NCBI GenBank assembly: GCA_004565275.1
Contig: SDOX01000021.1
Coordinates: 62,429-126,428 of the forward strand
DNA length: 64,000 nucleotides
Direction: 5' to 3'
From: Nannochloropsis salina CCMP1776
Taxonomy: Eukaryota; Sar; Eustigmatophyceae; Eustigmatales; Monodopsidaceae
Shown: positions 1 through 12,060 of the stretch, in pieces
How positions within the stretch are numbered: the first letter of the stretch is position 1
How the letters are laid out: every line of letters starts with the position of its first letter
Program-made: the position numbers and the translations under genes
Notes under the pieces: model-generated
Seen by the model: only the letters and a program-made list of their open reading frames with translations
Databases searched by the model: none
What the model was told of the DNA's origin: nothing

Positions 1-309
1 GACGGCAATCTTTCATGCATATTCTCGCATGCCTTTCAGTGTTCTCGTTTCGCACAGGCGCGTGTTTGCGATGTATCAAACCATATACGTCGTTGCCTCG
101 CTTTTCTTTTCGTCTGGCAGCATTTCCTCTCGCTCTTGATGTTGCTTTTTGTTCTACATGTCCGTTATCCATCCAACAGTGTTGATACCGGCGCAACAGT
201 AAGCATGCTACTCTATTTCTCGTGTCAGAAAGCTAGCTAGTACCTGTACAGATCATCATTCTCGGAGGGAGCTGTTCACAATGCGCTTTCAGGAAGGAGG
301 TAAACTGGC
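1..309. other. 5' flank of lipase gene, no gene seen
   Basis: I see no conserved coding sequence or RNA gene in these 309 bases. They lie directly upstream of the lipase start and presumably hold its promoter and 5' UTR. There is no (GGGA)n tract here, unlike the introns that follow. Confidence 0.4.
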
Positions 310-2575
310 ATGTCTATTCCTGACATTCTACTTTTCTATGCACCTTTACAGGGCCGTCGTCTCTCCGGAATGCCTCCGCACCACAAGACAAGGATAAGAC
401 GGATCATTTTATCTAGTTTGGTGTCGTCTTATGTCTTGTTCCTCATCAGTATCACCTGTCAAGCCGCTGCGCGCCTGGCCAATACCAAGCAGCAGAATTC
501 CAGCTTTTACAATGAAACCGCTGTCAGGGTGATGCTCGACTATGCTGCAGCAGCCTATTACTGCAGAACCAGCGCGTGTGAAGCGTGGGCATGCAGGTAA
601 GTGCATGAGAAGGAACAAGTTACAAATGGGAAGCGCGAGATGAGGAAGCACGGGTCTGAGCCATGGGCCATAAGTTCGCATCGACGAGCAATCTTCACGT
701 CCTCTCTCCTTCTCAAATCCAGTGCCTGCTCCCGGCACCCGCGCACGGAGGTCAGGCGCGTGTACGACAACGTTCACAATGGAAATGGCTTCGTGGGTTG
801 GGACCCTGTGGAAGGTAAGGGGCTATATAGATGTGGAAGTGATCCACAATTCGATCAATCTGTTGGTGGAATCTGAGGGCACCTTTGTGACAAGCCGCGG
901 CACGAAAATTTCCATCTGAGATGTGTCGCTCAGTAAGAATGCCGCCAAATCGTGTCATGCATACTATATTGTGGGGAGCACAGGGGTCGTTGTGGTGTCC
1001 TTCGCGGGTACCGACACGAGCAGCGTGGCGAACTGGATCGACGATTTGGACGAGGTGAAGACGCCCTGGCCCCTACAGGGCTGCCAGGTGCGGCGAAAAT
1101 GGGAGGGAGGGAGGGAGGGAAAGAGAGAGGGAGGGGTCGATTTGTTGCGCGCTGGGAAGAAAGCGAGGAGGGAGGGAGAAAGGGGGGGGAAAGGGCCCCG
1201 TGCCTGTCGCTCCCCCTTCGTCGTCCGCCCCACTGATAGACGTTTGCGTTGTCTGTAGGAGTGCAAGGTTCACGCGGGGTTCCTGACTACGTACTCGGCA
1301 TTGCGACCGCAGCTACAGCCTCTGGTCGAAGCCCTCGTGAGGGACCATCCCCAGGCGCCGGTCTGGGTCACGGGTAGGGAGGGAGGGAGGGAGGGAGGGG
1401 AGGGGAGGGAAGGAGATAGCATTCGAAGAGTCCACGACGAAGGGGGAAGTTAGGGCATTTTTAAAGCGACACGGCCTCTAATCCTCTTTCGGCCCTCCGT
1501 GCCAGGCCACTCCCTGGGAGCGGCCTTGGCAGTCCTGTGCATGGTCGACCTCCTTTCTCTTTCGTACCCTGTCCGGGCCGTCGTCAACTTTGGGCAACCA
1601 CGCGTGGGGAATCAGCATGTAAGGGACGCGGGGGGGGTAGGGGAGGCAGGGAGGAGGAGAAAGTAGCAGGGAGGCAATGTCCAGTTCTTTGGAGTGATGC
1701 TGCCCAGTGGAACTCATGAAAGAGCCGTCATTGCTCTCCCTGACTTCCTCCGGACCCTCCCACTCAGTTCTCCTCCTTCGTGGCCGCCCAATCTGCCTCC
1801 CTCTCCCTCTGCTTCTACCGCCTCGTTCATCATCGCGACCCAGTACCTCACCTGCCTCCTGCCTGTGCGTCCCGGGGGAGGGAAGGAGGAAGGAGAGGGG
1901 AGGAAGGAAAGAAGAAGGGCAACGGGTGATGTCTGGGGCCGTAAAGGGTGTCAGGGGGGGGTTCTGAAGAGATGCGCCGGCGTGACGGAGGCCATGACCG
2001 CCTGCTTCCTGACTTACTCATCTTCGGCTTACGGCTCGCTTTGCCCGGTCCCTTTCTTCCCTCTCTTTTTTGCCTCTTCTGATATACTTCCCTCTGATCC
2101 CCACCCATCCTTGGCCCTGCCTCCTAGCTTTCGGCTTCCACCATTCCCCCTTCGAAGTCTTCTATACGAAGAATGAGACCTACTACCACATTTGCGACGC
2201 CACGGGTGAGGACAAGCACTGCTCGGACCATTACCTGATCGATCCCAGCATCAAAGATCACCTTAATTATCTCGGTACGATCTCCCCACCCCCTTCCGCC
2301 CCTTTTCTGTTCGGTCCTTCCCTCCTTGCCATGTCCGTCTGTCTCGAGGCTTGGGTGGCGGTGGGGCCCCCGCCCACGGCCGACCGAGAATTGCCTCTCT
2401 CTCTCGTCCCCTCGTTTGCCCCATTGCTTCTTACCTGAGCTTTTCCCCCATGGGGTTTCCTCTTGCTTCCGTAGGACTTCTCTTTGGGGGGGAAGAGGTG
2501 GAGGGGCGCTTGCAGGAGTTGATGCATTCGACGGGGTGGGAGATGGAGGCCTCCGTGCTTGTGAGCGCGTCTTAA
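310..2575 (+). CDS. Secreted class-3 (fungal-type) lipase, 8 exons
   Basis: Predicted triacylglycerol or other ester hydrolase of the alpha/beta-hydrolase Lipase_3 family. Exons read as 310-596, 723-814, 984-1087, 1259-1373, 1506-1618, 1768-1864, 2128-2274 and 2475-2575; all phases join, giving 351 aa. The motif GHSLG places the nucleophile at about Ser202, HHRDPVPHLPP the acid at about Asp261, and DHLNYLG the base at about His314. The 59 and 53 residue gaps fit the family. SFAGTD supplies the oxyanion-hole region. The N-terminus has basic residues then a hydrophobic stretch (SYVLFLISITCQA), so it is probably secreted or enters the endomembrane system. A second start at 370 would put this signal nearer the N-terminus and is equally possible. 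Introns begin with G-rich arms and end in C-rich tracts. It converges on the P-type ATPase gene. The native substrate is not known. Confidence 0.9.
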
Positions 2576-3074
2576 ATAGAGAGGTGGTAGACCGTGACAA
2601 AAAGGAGGATAGGGAGGGAGAAAGGGGATGAGAGAAAGGAAGAAAGCCGCGTAAGATGGTGAAGGCCTCGAGGTGGAGTGCGCGGAGGGAAAAGAGCTTT
2701 GATGGACGCCATCGTCTTGCAGCACGTAGAGGCAAACAGAGGTGCAAGGGCTGTTGTGAATTTTTTAATGGGGAATGTATACAAGCAATGTAGGGTATGA
2801 TGTGGATATGGGAAGAGAACAAATAATTTCTTCGGGCAGGAGAGGCGATGGCCAAGAGACATAGGCTCCCCACACTGTACAGATCGAGGAGGGGCAGATA
2901 CACCTTACATTGAGAGCGTGATTCTTCAAAGGGGATTGTGAGAAAGCAAAGCAAGTGGTAGCGAAGAGAGAGATTTTGCGCTCTGCCGAATATACACCGT
3001 TACTTCTGTCCGAATCTTCCTTTTCCCACCCTCACCTCCCTCTTCTTCTCATCCTCCGCCACATCCTGAGGGCC
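2576..3074. other. Convergent 3' region between lipase and P-ATPase
   Basis: About 500 bases between two stop codons on opposite strands. It should hold both 3' UTRs. I see no conserved reading frame; the overlapping open frames are low-complexity antisense shadows. Confidence 0.4.
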
Positions 3075-6000
3075 TCAGCCTAACAAACGACTCTCTTCCC
3101 CATCCACCACCCGGGCTTCTGCCTCCACAATCCTTCCCGCCCCCTCCCTCGTTACTGTCTTCTCGCTTCCTTGGTGTAAGCGCGCTAGACTCCTCGCCTG
3201 CCTCACCCTCCCGCCGTCCCCACCATACCAACGAAACAGCTTCCATCCTTCCATCCACCCGGTCCCGATCAAGGAGAGGAGGAGCAGACGGCCCCACTCC
3301 CTTGGAGGCAGAGGTACGACTCCCAAGGTCTGGGCGAGGGAGGGGAGGAGGAGGAAGAGGAGGAGGAGACCGAGCACCGCCCCCGCCCAGACCAGGAAGG
3401 CAGGATTGGAGGCCAAGCCTTTAAGGAGGAGGGGCTGATGGAGGGAGCGGAGTTGCAAGGCAAGGAATACATGCCCGAGGAGCCAGCCGTTGAAATACAA
3501 TGATTGCCGATACTCCTCGTGCGCCTTGAGGTCGTTCCCCCCCGCCCCCCCCGTCCACCCCACCCAGCCAGCAGGACGATGGCGAGGAGGGAGATCCCTC
3601 CGCCGACAATGGCGCGGAGGAGCTCCCGGTCAAAGAACGGGGAGAGGCCGTGGGGGGGGCGAAGCATCAGGTCGCCGTCTGCCGGCTCCAGGGTAAAGGT
3701 GACGGAGGCGCCCACGTCCATGAAGAGCTCAAGGAGGATGATCTGCATGGGGGAGAGGGGGAAAGGGGCGAGGAGGAAGAGAAGGAGGAGGGCGGCCTTG
3801 GCGCCCAGGTAGAAGGCTAGGGCCTTGCGAAAATTGGAGTGGAGCCTCCGGCCCTCCCTCAAGGTCTCGACCAGCGCCGTGAAGTCCTCACGAGCTACCA
3901 CAATGCCGGCGGCGGCCTTGGCCAGGTCCACGCTCCTAGGAAGAGCAGGGGGAGGGGAGGGAGGAAGGCAGGAGGCGAGGAAGGGCGGAGGGAAGAGAGA
4001 ATACAAACGATGAGCGCCAAATAATTTCGAATGCCTGCGGGAGGAGGCAGCTTGAGGCTTCCTTATGTGCATCAGTTGTCTCCCCTCTCTCCCTCCCTCC
4101 TTCCACTCGCTCTGCCTCTCCCTGCTTTTATGTCCCTACCTTCCCATCGCCAAGCCCACGTCTGCGGCTTTCAGGCTCAAGGCGTCGTTCACGCCATCCC
4201 CCGTCACCGCCACGACGTGCCGGCCCTCCCTCCCTCCCGGCCTCCCTCCCTCCCTCCCTCCCTCCTTCTGCAAAGCTTGCAGGAGCGCCAGCTTGTCGTA
4301 GGGCGTGGCACGACAAAACACCGCACCGTGCTCGATCAGCTTTTCGTCCGCTTGCCAGCCTGGGGCATCGGGACAGACCACCGAATACTGCTCCTCCGTC
4401 CCGCCCTCCGTCCCGCCCTCCGTCCCTCCCTCGGCCCAGCCCTCCTCCACGGATTGGTAGGTGGACACGGACGAAGACAAACGTCGGAACGCCCTTTTTT
4501 TCTTCCCGGATCCTTGGGACGAGGGCGGGGTGGAGGAGGAAGGGGAGGGAAGTATCCCAACCTCGCGGGCCACCGCACAGGCAGTCCGTTTCTGATCCCC
4601 TGTGACCATCACTACTCGGATGCCGGCCTCCCGACATACCCGGAGGGCGGCCGTGGCGTCCGCCCGCACGGGGTCCACGAAGGCGAGGAAGCCGACCACG
4701 GCGGCGGAGGGGAGGAGGGCGAGGAGGGGGAGGGAGGGAGGGAGGGAGGGAGGGGGAGGGAGGTTATATTCCCTCTCGTTCCGACCTAAGCGTTGTTGGG
4801 CGCCGACCAGGGCCGCCTTTGTCGTGTGGGCCACCGCAAAGCCCAAGACGCGGAGGCCGTTACCACATAACGCCTCCAAACGGCTCATCAGCCGTTGCCG
4901 CCCTTCCCGACTCAGCCGGCGAGCCGCTCCCCGCGTCCATACGTGCTCGCATTCCTCCACCAGCACATCCGGGGCCCCTCGGAAATAGACTATGGCCCTC
5001 TCCTTCCCCTTCTCCCTCCCGCTGCTTCTGTCCCCCCTGTGCACCCCGACACGCTGCATCCAGGCCCCCACCATCCCTCCCCCTCCCTCCCCCCTCCCTC
5101 CCTCCCTCCCTCCCTCCCTCCCTCTTCCACCGAGAACACCCAGGCAGCCACTTTCTTCGCGAAAGGATCAAAGGGCACCTCCCCGAGTAGGGAGGCTTTC
5201 GACGCTTTGCGCCGCAGGAGGGAAGGGATTTCTTTGTGAAGGTAGCTCTTCGTCTGACGGGAGCATGGAGCCAGGCAAAGAGGGTGGAAGGGAGCGAGGG
5301 AGGGAGGGAGGTAAGGGGGAGGTAAGGACAAATGAGACGAGTTATGAGTCGACCCAACGACAACACTAACGGCTACCCCATCGGGCAGACCGCATTCCTC
5401 CAATCAGGCCATCGACTCAAGACCTTTCCCCCTCCCTCCCTCCCTCCTTCCCCTTACCTGCACAGTCAGCCCACCGGCCCCATCCTGAAGCAAGTACGAG
5501 AGCAAAACTGCGCGGTCGAAGACGTCGGGCAGGCCCTGGACAGGGGCGAGGCTGGGCGCCTCTACCTTCGTCGCCTCCCCTTGGGGTGGCATACGATTGC
5601 CCTCCCCTCGTCCTGTGCTTTCGCCTTCCTCCCCTCCCTCCCCTCCCTCTTTTCCCTCTTCTCCCTTCCGGTCACCTATGCCTTGCTTGTAATTCCCACC
5701 AGGGGCAAGCGAGCTGGTGGACGAGGTAAAGGCCCATGTCTCCAGGAGCATGCGCAACTCTCCTTCGTCGAGAGGGACGTCTCTTCTCCCTCCCGCCCTC
5801 CCTCCCTCCCTCCCTCCCCTCCCCCCCTCCCCAAGCCCCTCCTCGACTCCCTCTTCCTCCTCTGCCACCTCTTCCTCCCCTTCCCCTCCGGAGGGCAGGG
5901 CGATCGCCGACAAACTCAAACGGTTTTCCGTTAACGTCCCAGTTTTGTCCGTTAAAATCACATCCACGTACGCCAAGGCCTCCTGAGCCTTGAGACTCTT

Positions 6001-8014
6001 CACATAAATGCCCTTCTCGGCTAGGGCCTGTGCGCCCACCGCCAGCACGGCCGCCACCAGGAGAGGGAGCTCCTCTGGGATCGTGGCAAAGGCCAAAGAG
6101 AGGGCGGTGAGCAGGACTCTCTGCCAGGCACCGGCCCCCCTCCCTCCCTCCCACTCCCGCAGCGCGCCCACCAGGGCCCCCAGACCGGAGACACAGAGGG
6201 CAAAGAGGGTGAGTCGGCCCGCCAGAGACTGCAGGAGGGATTGCAAGGGCGTCCGCGGGGGCCGAAGCCGGCGGGAGTGACGGAGAAGGCCCCCCAAGAA
6301 GGTGTGGGGGCCAGAGCGGAAGACCAGCCCTAGCCCCTTCCCGCGTACCACCATGGTGCCTGGGGGAGGGAGGGAGGGAGTGAAGGAGGGAGGAAGGGAG
6401 GGTGAGCGCATCGCCAAGCTACTTGGAAGCATGGCCTCGCGGTTTGGCATCACTCCCTATCTCCCCCCTTCTTTCACTGCCGCCACCCCCCCCGCGGACC
6501 TGCATAGGCCTTCTCCTCGCTGATCAATACATCCTCGCCCGCTCCTTCCTTGCCCTCCCTTTCCTGGCCCTCCCCTTTCCCTCCCCCCTCGCCTTCGCCC
6601 ATCACCACCACTGACAGCACGGACGACCCGGTCTCCTCCCCCTCTCCTCCCCCTCCCCCTCCCCCTCCTCCTTCTTCCCCTCCTCTCCCTCTTCCTGCTC
6701 GCACGCCGACTCGTTTGGGGTTTGGAATACTCTCTCCCGTCACAGCCGCCTCGTCGATTTCCAGCGAAGTCGCAGAGAGAAGAAAGAGGTCCGCGGGTAC
6801 TGCCTGCCCCGCCCTGTTCATGAGGGCCCCAAAAAAGGCGCGAAAAGAGCGAGCGAGAGCACGGGGGAAGGGAAGAGAAGGACGCACGGTTTTGAGAATG
6901 TAACGGACGATCAACACGGTCGTTGCTCTACACGAAGGGAAGCACGAGCGACAGGGAGCCATGTCCGGGCATGATTAAGAGCACGAGCCCCCCCCGAGCT
7001 CCGTGGCTATGTGCTCCGCCTGCGCAGAGAGGAGACAAACGTGGATGAGAAGGGGCGTGAGGTCCTACCTGAGAACTACGAGGTCACCTGGCACCACCGT
7101 GGCCGCCGCGACCTCCATCTCTTGCCCTTCGTCTCGAAGCACAGCGGCAAGTTTGGGCACCTAGAGGAGGGGAGGAGGGAGGGGAGGAGGACGAGAAACA
7201 CAGGGGGCAGGATGGCGGGGAGGGCACCGGATAAGAGGATAGGTCTCGGATTGCAGAATTGTTGTCATCTTCTCCTCCCGTTCTTCCGTCCGTCCCTCCC
7301 TCTTTCCCTTCCTTCCTCCCTCCCTTCCACCACCTTCCTCACCGTTGATTGCAGCCTGGCCAGGGCCCGCTTCGCCCGATATTCTGTGATTATCTCTGCG
7401 TTAATCATCAAGAAAATCACCACCAGAGCCGTGCAAGATTCGTGCACGGACCCGACCAGGGCATAAGCCACCCCGACCACCATCAGCAACAACTGCGGTC
7501 CTTCGTAGAGTTCTTTCAAGAAGATCGATAAATAGGAGGGCGCGTCGGACGTGCTGACCTCGTTGGGACCGCATTGAAGGAGTCGTGCTCGTGCCTCGAC
7601 GGAGTATAAGCCGTGGGATACATCTGCCCCTAAGATATGGATGGCAGCATCCAAAGACAGCGGTGGGAGGGTGGGGTGCGCAGAGCCTTGCCGACTTTGT
7701 TCTCCTCCTCCCTCACCCGCCCGAGCGACCACCTCAGCGAATTGAGGAGGAAGTGGAGCTAAAGGTGGCAGAGACCTCTTTCCTCCGACGGCGCTTTCGC
7801 GAAAATAAGAATGAAGCGGGGGCAGGGAGATTAAAATCAGCAGGACGCCCGCCAAGATGAGACCAAAGACCATATGTTTATTATAGAAGAGGGAAGAATG
7901 GAGTGGAACAGGTGCAAGAGCACTGTACAAGCCATCGGCCAGTAGTAGGACTCCGATGAGACCCGCTGCGCCCCATGTGAGAAGAGTGGTAGCGGGAAAG
8001 GAGAAAAAGAACAT
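3075..8014 (-). CDS. P-type cation-transporting ATPase, bacterial-like, 7 exons
   Basis: Membrane ATPase moving cations through a phospho-aspartate cycle. Exons on the minus strand: 8014-7343, 7160-7069, 6813-6500, 6359-5458, 5253-5131, 5053-4140 and 3935-3075. Phases join through exon 7's start. Visible parts in order: two or three extra N-terminal hydrophobic segments, cation-ATPase N domain (HILGADVSHGL), actuator loop with AVTGES, TM4 with IPEELPLL, phosphorylation site DKTGTLTEN, nucleotide domain with FRGAPDVL, hinge VTGDGVND, TM6 ELFMDVGAS and TM7-10 (RQSLYFNGWLLGH). The PEEL motif and ELFMD in TM6 recall bacterial P2-like pumps rather than SERCA (PEGL), so the ion is unassigned. Inside exon 7 the frame changes at C-runs (3537-3552). 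(GGGA)n-derived peptide sits between the P domain and the hinge. 8014 is the first ATG in the frame; the frame stays open further upstream (to about 8176), so an upstream exon is possible. About 1290 aa. Confidence 0.85.
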
Positions 8015-8176
8015 GCAGCAGGCCAGAGAGGAGATGGTGAACGTGCGAAAAGCGATCAGAGCGGCGCCCGGACAATGCTCTAAGGCGAAGAATCTTGATT
8101 GAGAAGGATGCTTTTGAATAGACGAGCTAACGAAAAGGTATGATGCGTCCGTGTTGTGGCAAGTGGTAATGCACAC

Positions 8177-9074
8177 GTGTAGACGGGCACTTGGACTAGC
8201 CTGCGGTGATTCTTGAAGGAAGATTCAGCACGCGATGAGAAGGGGAAGAAAATATCGGCTAAATTTTCTTCCAAGATCCATGAGATGACACTTTTAAAAG
8301 TCTTGAAAATAGATTGATGTCAGCTGTAAGTTCAAGACGTGGTGCGACATTGTGTGTGGTATGCATGGCTGCTTGGAAAAATATCCAGGCACAACGCCGA
8401 TGATTTAAATTTCAAATCCGCTGCCCCCGTCCACCGTTGGGAGGTTCAACGCCTCGTATCCAGCGCTTAGAGTGTCATGTATTTGGCATTCAAGGTTTGA
8501 TTTGGTTAAGCTGAAAGATACAATGGACTATTTTCTGTTCCAAAATATCTTAGTGTGCATTCATCGGCGTTTTCATGGGTCGCGAAGCGAAACGTTTCAA
8601 AATTATGCATCAGTGGAATTGAGCACTTTCTGCTTTTCAGCCTGCTGCACCCTAGCAAGAAGTAAGAGGGGCGATTCGGTGAGGTTAAAGGCACAAAGAA
8701 ATAATGAGTTTTATTCGATGAAAAGCAACAGCAATATCACTAAAGTTCATGATCATCACGTCTCATGGAAAAATGGCTCAGGTGGGGGTCAACTCTGAAT
8801 GCTGCAAGTAAAGATCAGAAGGACAGTATGATTAATTATTGAGGATGGGAGGCATGCACTGTGTCTCGTCAGCCTGCCAAATAACCTTCGCCACTGTGAA
8901 ATGTCTTGAGTGCATCCAGAAGCCTTAAATCAGCCAGGCGACGATCTCACTAATTCTAACTCTCGGAAAATCTAACTTCGAGCATAGAAAATAAAATCTC
9001 AGTAAAGCATTCCTCTCGCATAAGATATGACCTCTCCCTCACCCAGATCTTCGAGCAAGCCCTTTGTAAGGTCT
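8177..9074. other. Intergenic, no gene seen
   Basis: About 900 bases between two minus-strand genes. They hold the likely 5' flank of the P-ATPase and the 3' flank of the zinc-site protein. Composition is clearly more A/T-rich than the genes, with no (GGGA)n tract. Short open frames here look like chance. Confidence 0.4.
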
Positions 9075-9725
9075 TTAATTTCCTACTTCAACCTTTTGCC
9101 CCTTGGTAGGTGTCTGAGGCGTCTCTAGCCGCTTCGCCAAGCAAGTGGAATGAGCCCAACCACCACGATTGTGCTCGTCTTGAGATTTGGCGATATGCTC
9201 TCCAGGGATGAACTCATGCCCGCACTCAGGACAATGACTGGATTTGAAATGCGCCTTGACTACTCGGAAACCTCGGCGTTTCATGTCGTCGTCCGCTGCA
9301 GCTTCCTCCTCTTCGCTTGTCCCGTGCCCGGTATCGGACAGCCGGGGCAGATCACGACGACGTTTTGCTACCGCCAGCGCATGGATCTCTATCAGCCCTT
9401 CTTGTTCAATCGCGCTTTCTTCTCCCTTCCGGTCGCCAGCCACTTTCTCCTGCCTCCCCTCACCTGCAGGCGTCGCTTTGACATGCTCCAGATGGACTTC
9501 GTAAGGAGATCCATACGAAGAATACATGATCTGCCTTTCTTCTGCCGTCTGAATTAACGCCTTTTCGGCCCCCTCCAAATCAGCCTTGTCCAAAACTTTG
9601 CGGCGCTTCACCCCCTGGCTCCGACGGGTGCTGTGTTTTTTGGTAGTAGAAGAAGAGGAAGACGGGGGCGAGACCCACAAATGGACTTTGAAGTTGTAGA
9701 GCTCTCTTGGCTTCTTTTCGTCCAT
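9075..9725 (-). CDS. Hypothetical protein with C-terminal Cys/His metal-binding site
   Basis: Single-exon frame of 216 aa starting at a real ATG. I do not recognise the family. The N-terminal half is basic and serine-rich (SSSSTTKKHSTRRS, then VKRRK). The middle is charged with an acidic EEEEAAADDD run. The C-terminal third holds a likely zinc site: HCPECGHEFIPGEHI followed by GGWAHSTC, that is CxxC...H...HxxxC spacing resembling small treble-clef fingers in nucleic-acid proteins. The basic N-terminus suggests nuclear or nucleic-acid work, but that is inference. Codon-like structure and length make it a credible gene, although it lies beside a gene-poor region. Alternatives are one exon of a longer gene or a relic. 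Confidence 0.6.
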   Translation of the reverse strand: MDEKKPRELYNFKVHLWVSPPSSSSSTTKKHSTRRSQGVKRRKVLDKADLEGAEKALIQTAEERQIMYSSYGSPYEVHLEHVKATPAGEGRQEKVAGDRKGEESAIEQEGLIEIHALAVAKRRRDLPRLSDTGHGTSEEEEAAADDDMKRRGFRVVKAHFKSSHCPECGHEFIPGEHIAKSQDEHNRGGWAHSTCLAKRLETPQTPTKGQKVEVGN

Positions 9726-11403
9726 TGTGGCCTGCTACCCGACGGGGGAATGAGTTATTCCGATAGTGTGGATTGTGGATGTGGGAGGAAAATAACGAGA
9801 TGGCGGGCTGTGAAGCGACTTCGCAGGTAGTATTCTGTGCATACATCTGCTTGAAGCCATTGAAAATCACTAATCCATCTCCACTAGCTAAGATATGGCC
9901 ATACTCGTCCATAGAGAGAATCTACAATAATGCACATGCATACAGTTCTGATCCCCCCGGATCCCTTCTAAGACAGCTCCTCTGAGAGATCTCCAGAGAC
10001 CTCAACTACACGAACCTCGACGTCCTTGACAATAAATCCAGTCCCCAGCACTTCACCGCTTTTCAGTGAAAGGCTTTTTTTCAGTTCGTAGATTGAAGGC
10101 ATAATCTACATGTTTTGAAAGTTGTGAGAGGAGTAGGGCGTGCTGCCAACATTGTTCTGTTGACAACTGCTCCCAATTCAGCCTTTTCCATACACGCAGG
10201 CGTTTGGACAAATCGATCGACCCCACAGTGAACGAAAAATATTTGTGGCTACCTCAAAAGGAAAGGAGATAGGCCACTCAAATCAAAGGAGAGTAGGAAA
10301 TGCACGGGGAAAAGTGACATGTTGCTGTTGTAGTTGCTGTAGGAGCTTTCCTTCCCCGCTAGAACTGGTAGAAGCATCGCTTTTTGGATTATGGCGAGTG
10401 TTCTGATGTCACAGATCCCAGCAGCCACACCTGACCACAATATGACCATTTGTAGTCGATTGTACCTGCTCTGTATGGATTCTTGAACTTTGCGGTGTAC
10501 AAAGAGGCTCTGCTCGAAAAGTATCCTGGCGGAGGGACATACTCGTTTGCTGCTTCTACTGCTCTCCCGCGCTTTTGTCTGATAAACTCTTGTTATTCCC
10601 TCAGCATGAAACCCTCATCGTGCTCCCAGAGGCGAAAGAGATAAACAAAAGGGGACCGTGACAACCAGAGGTGAACTCATTCGTAGAGTTCGAAATACAA
10701 AAGAACAAACGATGTGTGCATTTGACATATCTCGTAATCGTTTCTTTCATCCTGTAGCACAGGCCAGTTGCCTCAAGTTTCTTTCTATGTATGCCACGCA
10801 GGACGACCTTTCACATGCTCTTTGTCAAATATTATGCCTTTTGTCATATCTGGATCGGCGTAAGCACTCAAGCTAGCTCTCTATCACAGGCCTCCAGGCC
10901 GCCACTCTCTACCGATGTTTGTGAATAGATAGATAAAATAGCGCTTTCCGGGCATGTGCCATGCCGAACAGAGATATCATCCGGCTAGATACACCCAAAG
11001 AGGTATTACCTTTTTCCTTGAGGAAGAAGTTATTGCCACAGTTCCGCCTATTCTGGTATTAATCTATACCTTTCTTCTCCCAATGAGTACCGTCGGTCTT
11101 TGAGCACTCTAATTGATAGCTATAGGACGGATGGCACGAGAGGGCGGACTTCCTGCCAACAGCGTTTGATTTGCTTTCAGGGGTACTTTTCATTCGTGAT
11201 ATTGATTTCGGAGTAATGGCTGCCCAAGCGTTCTTCGCGAACCTTCTTTTCTCTACCCACTAGTCCCTGTAGCAATCACTCAGTACCTACTTTGTGTGCA
11301 CTTTGCCAATTTAAGTACCGTTACGATTCCCTGCCTCAGTACATTCTGGGCGTGCGCCTTCTCATGTCAGTACTGCTACTTCCCTGGCTGCCGTTCCGAG
11401 TCA
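9726..11403. other. Gene-poor A/T-richer stretch
   Basis: No reading frame here has recognisable domains, and none carries the (GGGA)n introns typical of the neighbouring genes. Open frames are under about 75 codons. The part next to 9725 presumably includes the promoter of the zinc-site protein. I found no tRNA or rRNA signature. Confidence 0.4.
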
Positions 11404-12060
11404 TTACTCACTTTTTGTGCGCTTTTCCACTGGCAACTTTAGCACTGGCAATACCTTGCTCGCTAGCATTTGTCTTCCAGTATTTCCAGCAAAACCCTGC
11501 CAACATTTTACGCAAAGCCTTTTCCATGTCCTGGAAGGGTTCAGTGCACTTATCCATTTGTCCTCGAACGTTGCCAGGCCAGAGTTCTTATTGTGTTGAG
11601 TTAGCAATTCTACAACGCAATCGCACGCCCGCTCCATGAGGCCTCGTTTGATGAAGGGGTTCGGGAAAGATGGCCCCAAATTTATCAAAGGGATTGACAA
11701 CGGCACGTCCGGAAATGCGCACTCGACGAAGCGATTGACAGCTATTTCAATCCTTCCCTTGCCTGTATCACGCTATTTTTCAGCTCACGCTTTTCCTGCT
11801 CCGTCGCTGCGTGTAAGGCCTGAATATCGTCGTACAGGCCGTAAATTTCGTCACGCTCCCGCGAAAATTGCGTCGCGTCGAACGTTGGGTCATCCAGCCG
11901 GGCGCATGGTACTTTGCAAATCCAGCAAGGAAAATTAGTCCTGCTCCTGCCTTTCACCACATAGTAACGAGGCGCGCCTCCTGTTCATCACATGCCATGG
12001 AGGGGATGACCGGGACAATGTAAATAAGCAATCGATCGTCAGCAGCGTAGTCCTGAATCG
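11404..12060 (-). pseudogene. Decayed reading frame, possibly of a DNA transposon
   Basis: Adjacent minus-strand frames read like one protein broken by frame changes. In order from 12060 they contain LLIYIVPVIPSMACDEQEAR, then FPCWICKVPCARLDDP with a CxxC pair, a charged helical stretch (EQEKRELKNSVIQAREGL), then VECAFPDVPLSIP and a 100-codon frame ending at 11404. Pieces follow one another with small overlaps, as expected for a decaying gene. The Cys pair followed by a charged helix vaguely recalls the N-terminal part of some large transposases, but no catalytic motif is visible, so the family is not assigned. It may equally be noise. Confidence 0.25.

Noticed and set aside
2124-2954. 276-codon open frame on the minus strand
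   Set aside because: Overlaps the last lipase exons and 3' region; no domain and mostly purine-repeat sequence.
5088-5125. (CCCT)n run considered as a CRISPR-like or satellite array
   Set aside because: It is a simple intron microsatellite with no spacers; present throughout the window.
11292-11639. 115-codon plus-strand frame with hydrophobic stretches
   Set aside because: The opposite strand looks more protein-like (decayed frame 11404-12060); hydrophobicity here is what antisense of charged codons gives.
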